Part shown: positions 59,397 through 64,000 of the stretch, piece by piece
Position numbering within the stretch: position 1 is the stretch's first letter
Layout: each line of letters opens with the position of its first letter
NCBI RefSeq assembly: GCF_015351405.1
Contig: NZ_JADKMY010000001.1
Span: 930,001-994,000, forward strand
Source: Corynebacterium suicordis DSM 45110
GTDB lineage: Bacteria > Actinomycetota > Actinomycetes > Mycobacteriales > Mycobacteriaceae
Length of the DNA stretch: 64,000 bases
Direction of reading: 5' to 3'
Notes under the pieces: model-generated
What the model was told of the DNA's origin: nothing
The model's input: the letters and a program-made list of their open reading frames with translations, nothing else
Databases searched by the model: none
Program-made: the position numbers and the translations under genes

Positions 59397-59469
59397 GCCC
59401 CGTTCGTCTATCGGCCTAGGACGCTGGCCTCTCACGCCGGTAACACGGGTTCAAATCCCGTACGGGGTA
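59397..59469 (+). tRNA. tRNA-Glu (CTC), copy 2
   Basis: Same acceptor and T arms as the copy at 41034; the anticodon stem differs (CTGGC/GCCGG instead of TCGCC/GGCGG) while the loop CTCTCAC, anticodon CTC, is unchanged. Confidence 0.95.
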
Positions 59470-59476
59470 CAAAAAG

Positions 59477-59519
59477 AAGCGAGCTCCCGCATTATCACTA
59501 ATGCAGGGGCTCGCTTTTC
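59477..59519 (+). terminator. terminator after tRNA-Glu copy 2
   Basis: A long stem AAGCGAGC.CCCGCATTA with loop TCAC and returning TAATGC.GGGGCTCGCTT, followed by TT. It can also serve the convergent IclR gene. Confidence 0.85.
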
Positions 59520-59541
59520 ATCTACCTAATACCGCAGTTAT

Positions 59542-60267
59542 CTAACCCCGCAGCAAAGCTTCAATCTCTGCAGCAGCGTCCTTCACCTGAGCACCGTATT
59601 TATCTGCTGGGGAATCGCCCATGCGAGCCACCGGCCCAGAAATGGACAGCGCGGCGATGGCGATGTTGTTGGCGTCGAGAATGGGAACGGAAACGGAAGC
59701 CAACGAAGGGTCGCGCTCGGCGGAGGACTCCGCCATGCCCTCGGCGACAACTTGGGTCAGCTCTTCGGCGGTGTACGCGGCAGTGGGAAGCACCTCTTTT
59801 TGGAGGGCGGGGGAGCCGAACCCCACGAGAATCTTCGCGGCGGAGCCGGCGGCCAGGGTCATGCGGGTGCCAACGGGCACGGTATCGCGCAGGCCAGAGG
59901 CGGGTTCGGCGATGGCGATGCAGACGCGCTCCATACCGCTGCGTCGATAAAGCTGCACGGATTCACCGGTGCTTTGGACCAGGCGGGGGAGGATGTGCTC
60001 GGCGGCTTCTTCCAGGTGGGTGCTGGTATCCGGGGCGAGTTCGGCGAGGGCGGGTCCGGCGGTCCACTGGCTATCGCTGAGGCGCTCGATCAACCGGTGC
60101 TTCTCTAATGCCACGGCGATGCGGTGCGCGGTGGCTCGGGGCAGGCCGGTGATCTCGCACAGTTCCGCGAGGTTGCGAGGTTCTTTGGCGATCACGTTGA
60201 GGAGAAACACAGCGCGATCAAGCACCTGGATTCCGCTAACGGCGGGCACGTCCTTGTTTTGTCCCAT
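59542..60267 (-). CDS. ltbR: IclR-family regulator LtbR
   Basis: The 241-residue IclR regulator has an N-terminal winged helix (QVLDRAVFLLNVIAKEPRNLAELCEITGLPRATAHRIAVALEKH) and a C-terminal effector domain. It diverges from leuCD, the position of LtbR in C. glutamicum, which represses leucine and tryptophan synthesis genes, and of AreB/NdgR in other actinomycetes. TATAGT ends eight bases before the ATG. A palindrome over its own promoter suggests autoregulation. Confidence 0.88.
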   Translation of the reverse strand: MGQNKDVPAVSGIQVLDRAVFLLNVIAKEPRNLAELCEITGLPRATAHRIAVALEKHRLIERLSDSQWTAGPALAELAPDTSTHLEEAAEHILPRLVQSTGESVQLYRRSGMERVCIAIAEPASGLRDTVPVGTRMTLAAGSAAKILVGFGSPALQKEVLPTAAYTAEELTQVVAEGMAESSAERDPSLASVSVPILDANNIAIAALSISGPVARMGDSPADKYGAQVKDAAAEIEALLRG

Positions 60268-60280
60268 AGTTTGATACTAT
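60266..60280. promoter_or_regulatory. palindrome ATAGT-N5-ACTAT at the ltbR start
   Basis: A perfect 5-bp palindrome with a 5-bp spacer overlaps the ltbR -10 box and start codon. It could be an operator, or merely promoter symmetry. Confidence 0.35.
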
Positions 60281-60283
60281 ACA

Positions 60284-60298
60284 TTCCATACAGTGGAA
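60284..60298. promoter_or_regulatory. palindrome TTCCA-N5-TGGAA, candidate LtbR/IclR operator
   Basis: Exact inverted arms in the ltbR-leuC gap. The TTCCA/TGGAA arms resemble operators of several IclR-family regulators, so this is a good candidate for LtbR binding. Confidence 0.55.
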
Positions 60299-60412
60299 CA
60301 AGGCAAGTGTGACTCACTAGCCATTGGCTCACTCTGATTCACATTGAATCACAATGCATCTACCCATAATGCACATGCACTTATGCACACCAACGACCCC
60401 CGAGGAGATCCC

Positions 60413-61852
60413 GTGACGGACAAGCCCTTAACCCTCGCAGAGAAGGTATGGCGCGACCATGTTGTCGCCGAAGGCAAGGATGGCGGCCCTGACCTGCTGT
60501 TCATCGACCTCCACCTGGTCCACGAAGTGACCTCCCCCCAGGCATTTGATGGACTTCGCCAGGCAGGTCGCCCCGTGCGCCGCCCAGACCTGACCATCGC
60601 CACGGAGGATCACAACGTCCCCACCTCGGGCGTCTCCAAGGGAAACCTCCTGGAAATCCAGGAGCCAACCTCCCGCCTGCAGGTCTCCACGCTGCGCGAT
60701 AACGCCAAGGAATTCGGCATCCGCCTGCACTCCATGGGTGACGTGGAGCAGGGCATTGTCCACACCGTCGGCCCACAGCTGGGACTGACCCAGCCGGGCA
60801 TGACCGTGGTCTGCGGCGATTCCCACACCTCCACCCACGGCGCGTTCGGATCCATCGCCATGGGCATCGGCACCTCCGAGGTGGAGCACGTCATGGCCAC
60901 CCAAACCCTGCCGCTCAAGCCTTTCAAGACCATGGCCATCGAGGTCTCCGGCGAGTTGCAGCCGGGCGTGACCTCGAAGGACCTGATTCTGGCCATCATC
61001 GCCAAGATCGGCACCGGCGGCGGCCAGGGCCACATCATCGAGTACCGCGGCGAGGCCATCCGCAAGCTCTCCATGGAAGCGCGCATGACCATGTGCAACA
61101 TGTCCATCGAGGCAGGCGCCCGCGCCGGAATGATCGCCCCAGATGAGACCACCTTTGAGTATGTGCAGGGTCGCCCCCACGCACCTCAGGGCGCAGATTG
61201 GGACGCGGCCGTGGAGTACTGGAAGACCTTGCCGACCGACGCCAATGCGGAGTTCGATACCGTCGTTCACATCGATGGATCGGCGTTGACCCCCTTCGTG
61301 ACCTGGGGAACTAACCCTGGTCAGGGCCTGCCCCTGGGTGAGAATGTTCCGTCCCTGGACGACTTCACCAATGACAGCGATCGTGCCGCAGCCGAGCGCG
61401 CGCTGGAGTACATGGATCTGGAGCCCGGCACCCCGCTGCGCGAAGTGAAGATCGATACCGTCTTCCTCGGTTCTTGCACCAACTCCCGCATCGAGGATCT
61501 GCGCGTGGCAGCCGAGGTCATCCAGGGTCACAAGGTGGCCGATGGTGTCCGCATGCTGGTTGTTCCATCGTCTACCCGCGTGAAGTTGCAGGCTGAAGAG
61601 GAAGGTCTGGATCAGATCTTCATCGATGCCGGCGCTGAGTGGCGCACAGCAGGTTGCTCCATGTGCCTGGGCATGAACCCTGATCAGCTGAACCCGGGAG
61701 AGAGGTCGGCGTCGACCTCCAACCGTAACTTCGAGGGCCGCCAGGGTAAGGGCTCCCGCACGCACTTGGTCTCTCCGCCCGTAGCTGCAGCCACCGCCAT
61801 CCGCGGCACGCTTTCTTCGCCAGCGGATCTGGAATTGGCGTCGGCTGAATAA
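60413..61852 (+). CDS. leuC: 3-isopropylmalate dehydratase large subunit
   Basis: Aconitase-family enzyme isomerising 2- to 3-isopropylmalate in leucine synthesis, with a 4Fe-4S cluster. Cluster cysteines appear in [13 protein letters not shown] (about residue 355) and [12 protein letters not shown] (about 418); [16 protein letters not shown] lies near residue 143. 479 residues, normal length. The GTG at 60413 has GAGGAG upstream; a longer frame from 60344 is not needed. leuD follows 62 bp downstream. Confidence 0.96.
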   Translation: MTDKPLTLAEKVWRDHVVAEGKDGGPDLLFIDLHLVHEVTSPQAFDGLRQAGRPVRRPDLTIATEDHNVPTSGVSKGNLLEIQEPTSRLQVSTLRDNAKEFGIRLHSMGDVEQGIVHTVGPQLGLTQPGMTVVCGDSHTSTHGAFGSIAMGIGTSEVEHVMATQTLPLKPFKTMAIEVSGELQPGVTSKDLILAIIAKIGTGGGQGHIIEYRGEAIRKLSMEARMTMCNMSIEAGARAGMIAPDETTFEYVQGRPHAPQGADWDAAVEYWKTLPTDANAEFDTVVHIDGSALTPFVTWGTNPGQGLPLGENVPSLDDFTNDSDRAAAERALEYMDLEPGTPLREVKIDTVFLGSCTNSRIEDLRVAAEVIQGHKVADGVRMLVVPSSTRVKLQAEEEGLDQIFIDAGAEWRTAGCSMCLGMNPDQLNPGERSASTSNRNFEGRQGKGSRTHLVSPPVAAATAIRGTLSSPADLELASAE

Positions 61853-61914
61853 GCGCCGGCCAAGCAAGCACGAGCACGCAAACGCAATAAAGAGAGACAA
61901 AGGAGAAAGCACAC

Positions 61915-62502
61915 ATGGATAAATTCACCACCCACACCGGCGTAGCAGCGCCGCTGACCAGGTCCAACGTTGACACCGACCAGATCATCCCCGCGGTGTA
62001 CCTCAAGCGGGTGACTCGCACCGGATTCGAGGATGGACTCTTCGCCGCATGGCGCAACGATCCCAATTTCGTGCTGAACCGGGACGATTACCGCAATGCC
62101 TCCGTGCTGGTCGCTGGGCCAGACTTCGGTACCGGCTCTTCCCGCGAGCACGCTGTGTGGGCACTCATGGATTACGGCTTCCGCGTGGTCCTTTCCAGCC
62201 GCTTCGCGGACATCTTCCGCGGAAACTCCGGCAAGGCAGGCCTGCTGGCCGCCACGCTGGAGCAGGAAGATATCGAGCTGATATGGAAGCTGCTGGAGCA
62301 AAACCCAGGTCAAGAAATGACCATCAACCTGGAAGAGCGCACCGCCACCCTGGGCACGCACTCCTTCCAGCTCGAGGTTGACGACTACACGCGTTGGCGC
62401 TTGATGGAGGGCCTCGATGACATCGGGCTGACCCTGCGCCAGGAGGCTGAGATCGAGGCTTTCGAAAAGGCCCGTCCCAGCTTCAAGCCGGTCACGCTGT
62501 AG
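61915..62502 (+). CDS. leuD: 3-isopropylmalate dehydratase small subunit
   Basis: The 195-residue small subunit that completes the LeuCD active site. It has [16 protein letters not shown] near residue 19, and the swivel-domain [17 protein letters not shown] (about residues 64-80). AAAGGAG precedes the ATG. In M. tuberculosis hupB separates leuD from mutT1; here the MutT1-type gene follows at once on the opposite strand. Confidence 0.96.
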   Translation: MDKFTTHTGVAAPLTRSNVDTDQIIPAVYLKRVTRTGFEDGLFAAWRNDPNFVLNRDDYRNASVLVAGPDFGTGSSREHAVWALMDYGFRVVLSSRFADIFRGNSGKAGLLAATLEQEDIELIWKLLEQNPGQEMTINLEERTATLGTHSFQLEVDDYTRWRLMEGLDDIGLTLRQEAEIEAFEKARPSFKPVTL

Positions 62503-62508
62503 TTCCTG

Positions 62509-62535
62509 GCTGGTCTGGCCCCCGGCCGTACCAGC
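62509..62535. terminator. possible shared hairpin between leuD and mutT1
   Basis: GCTGGT (62509-62514) pairs with ACCAGC (62530-62535), with an inner GGCC/GGCC. There is no T-run, so termination is uncertain. Confidence 0.35.
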
Positions 62536-63530
62536 TACTTCACGGGGAGCGGGCTGGCCAGGTAATCCAGGCCCAGCAGCTTCTCTCCCTTGAAGTGCAG
62601 CACCCAAATGCTGGACTTCTTCACGCGCATGTCTTCCACCTCGATGTCACTGGCCGCACAGATGCGGCTGAGCACACCCGGAATGACCGCACCTTGGGCC
62701 ACCACAGCGGAAACCGGGGCAGTGGTGGCAGCGCGGAACGCGTCCATGGCCTTGGCGGAATCCTCGCTCCATCCCTCGTCGCCCAGATTGACATCCACGG
62801 TCAGCTCCAGGCCCAGGTCCTGAGACACTGGCTCGCCGGTGTGCACGCAGCGCTCGGGAAGGGCGCTGGAGAGCACCGTTGGCCGGTAGCCTTCAACTGC
62901 GGAGACCAGCATTTCTGATTGCCGACGCCCCTTCTTCGTCAGCGGACGCAGGTTGTCATCCCCAGCCCACCCCTTACGGTCATGGGCCTTGGCGTGGCGG
63001 ATGTAAAGCACGCGGCGATCGCAACCCAGAGCCAAAACTCCCTCGGCGGCCTTGACCACCTGGGAATCGACATCATAAGAGAGCAGCTCGTGGGCGGTTT
63101 CTACACTGACCCAACGGAGCTCATCCACCTCATCGTTCTTGATGAATTCTCCGCTAGTGACCTCGGCCGTCCAGTAGTAGACCACCTTGGTGCGGGAGCT
63201 CACAGGGTAATGCACGTAGCCCAGCAACCAGCCCAGGGTGGCATCGAAACCGGTTTCCTCTTTGATCTCGCGGATCGCGGTACCGGGAAGGTTTTCCCCT
63301 GGGTCCACTTTGCCCTTGGGCAGAGACCAATCGTCGTAACGAGGGCGGTGAACCACCGCGATCTCCAGCTCTCCGCCATTCACCTGGCGCCACAGCACCG
63401 CGCCGGAAGCAAACGTGGGGCGGGCGAACTCCTCGGTGGGGCCAGATCCAATGCGGCTGATGTGTCCATTGCCATGGTGGGAAAGCGCAAGAGAAGTGGA
63501 CAAATCGCCGATTCCGGAATGGGAGATCAC
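62535..63530 (-). CDS. mutT1: MutT1-type Nudix hydrolase with histidine-phosphatase domain
   Basis: A 331-residue two-domain protein. The Nudix box GKVDPGENLPGTAIREIKEETG lies around residues 73-94; the histidine-phosphatase motif LYIRHAKAHDR starts near residue 175. This fusion is the mycobacterial MutT1 architecture, which removes 8-oxo-GTP/dGTP and related diphosphates and then the phosphate. The apparent start is GTG at 63530; the 35 residues before the Nudix domain are variable, so a later start is possible. It converges on leuD. Confidence 0.85.
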   Translation of the reverse strand: MISHSGIGDLSTSLALSHHGNGHISRIGSGPTEEFARPTFASGAVLWRQVNGGELEIAVVHRPRYDDWSLPKGKVDPGENLPGTAIREIKEETGFDATLGWLLGYVHYPVSSRTKVVYYWTAEVTSGEFIKNDEVDELRWVSVETAHELLSYDVDSQVVKAAEGVLALGCDRRVLYIRHAKAHDRKGWAGDDNLRPLTKKGRRQSEMLVSAVEGYRPTVLSSALPERCVHTGEPVSQDLGLELTVDVNLGDEGWSEDSAKAMDAFRAATTAPVSAVVAQGAVIPGVLSRICAASDIEVEDMRVKKSSIWVLHFKGEKLLGLDYLASPLPVK

Positions 63531-63697
63531 AGGATTAATTCCTCACAAAGCAGGTAACTGATGCAGATTTTCACTAAACTTCCGTTGACAGGAAGTCTTC
63601 CTTCACAGGAAAAATGTCGCCCGCAGTGCACGAATAATCGTGGCGAGCGGCTAATGTCCAAATTATCGCACAACGAGAGCTTGGGAGAGGGTAGCGG

Positions 63698-64000
63698 ATG
63701 GTACAGGTCGCAGTGATGGGGGCTGGATCATGGGGCACAACCGTGGCCAAGGTTTTCGCGGATGCCGGCAATAGCGTCTCGCTGTGGGCTCGGCGCGAAG
63801 AGATCGCGCAGGATATCCGTGAGAATCACCGGAACTCTTCTTACCTCGGGGATATCGCCCTGCCGGAAGCCCTCTATGGCACCGCCGATCCCAAAGAAGC
63901 GCTGGAAGGTGCGGAGATCGTGGTGCTGGGTGTGCCCTCGCAGTCCCTCCGTAAGAACTTGGAAAAGTGGAAGTCGCTGATCCCTCCGGATGCCTCCGTG
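63698..64000 (+). CDS. gpsA: NAD(P)-dependent glycerol-3-phosphate dehydrogenase, 5' part
   Basis: The first 101 codons of GpsA, cut by the window edge. The NAD(P) motif VAVMGAGSWGTTVAKVFADAG (residues 4-24), SLWARR and ENHRNSSYLGDIALPEAL match the family well. It makes glycerol 3-phosphate from dihydroxyacetone phosphate for phospholipid synthesis. GGGAGAGGG lies about eight bases before the ATG at 63698. The position after leuCD and mutT1 matches M. tuberculosis. Confidence 0.93.
   Translation, partial: MVQVAVMGAGSWGTTVAKVFADAGNSVSLWARREEIAQDIRENHRNSSYLGDIALPEALYGTADPKEALEGAEIVVLGVPSQSLRKNLEKWKSLIPPDASV

Noticed and set aside
41080-59469. Identical 3' halves of the two tRNA-Glu genes as attL/attR of one 18-kb element
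   Set aside because: The interval contains mainly core-type genes and no integrase, so the repeat is better explained as paralogous tRNAs.
60428-61912. 494-codon minus-strand frame
   Set aside because: Antisense shadow of leuC without family motifs.

Overview
The window reads as a chromosomal segment of a Corynebacterium-like actinobacterium (order Mycobacteriales). The gene order gatC-gatA-pfkA-gatB, ilvD, ilvB-ilvN-ilvC, serA, leuB, gltX and leuC-leuD-mutT1-gpsA is the order I know from Corynebacterium and Mycobacterium. An MscCG-type channel sits next to ilvD, and an LtbR-type IclR gene diverges from leuCD. Many genes have a TANNNT -10 box ending only 6 to 8 nt before the start codon, which points to leaderless transcripts. 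The species cannot be fixed from the sequence alone.

Layout. 1-5.6 kb: an ArdC-like gene cut by the window edge, a TspO-like membrane protein, ligA, an HNH nuclease with two SOS-box-like sites, a 36-codon ORF and a DEDDh exonuclease. 5.7-18.4 kb: a dicarboxylate carrier, ilvA, an ACT-domain protein, gatC/gatA, a DUF695-like protein, a Nudix hydrolase, an MFS exporter, pfkA, gatB, a Xi-class transferase and a DoxX protein. 18.4-28.6 kb: a broken lysE-type exporter, ilvD, a PH-domain membrane protein, mscCG, the ilvBNC cluster behind a transcription attenuator, and serA. 28.6-31.9 kb: efeUOB iron uptake with a DtxR-type box. 32-40.8 kb: leuB, a CNMP/CBS/nucleotidyltransferase protein coupled to an exonuclease, an FAH-family (Odx-like) enzyme, isochorismate synthase, a small Cys-rich membrane protein, a secreted esterase and gltX.

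40.9-44.6 kb is the clearest accessory segment. After tRNA-Gln and tRNA-Glu come three tandem hairpins, a gene-poor stretch, then an A+T-rich, translationally coupled pair: a DUF262 protein and a protein with an RxxxxH HEPN motif. This is the best candidate for a little-described (probably defence or toxin-antitoxin type) system. 44.5-51.1 kb has two paralogous SGNH lipoproteins around an LGFP lipoprotein, a GT87-type glycosyltransferase and a VOC protein, followed by a P-loop GTPase with a small coupled partner. 51-57 kb holds an OPT transporter interrupted by one in-frame stop, small enzymes, a YihY-type protein and an AlkZ-like protein. 57.6-64 kb has a second HNH/DUF222 gene, a second tRNA-Glu, ltbR, leuC, leuD, a MutT1-type protein and the start of gpsA.

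Functionally the window is dominated by branched-chain amino acid and serine synthesis (ilvA, ilvD, ilvBNC, leuB, leuCD, serA), by supply of Glu/Gln-tRNA (gltX, gatCAB, tRNA-Glu, tRNA-Gln) and by iron uptake, with two recent-looking transporter pseudogenes and a few acquired nuclease or GTPase modules.
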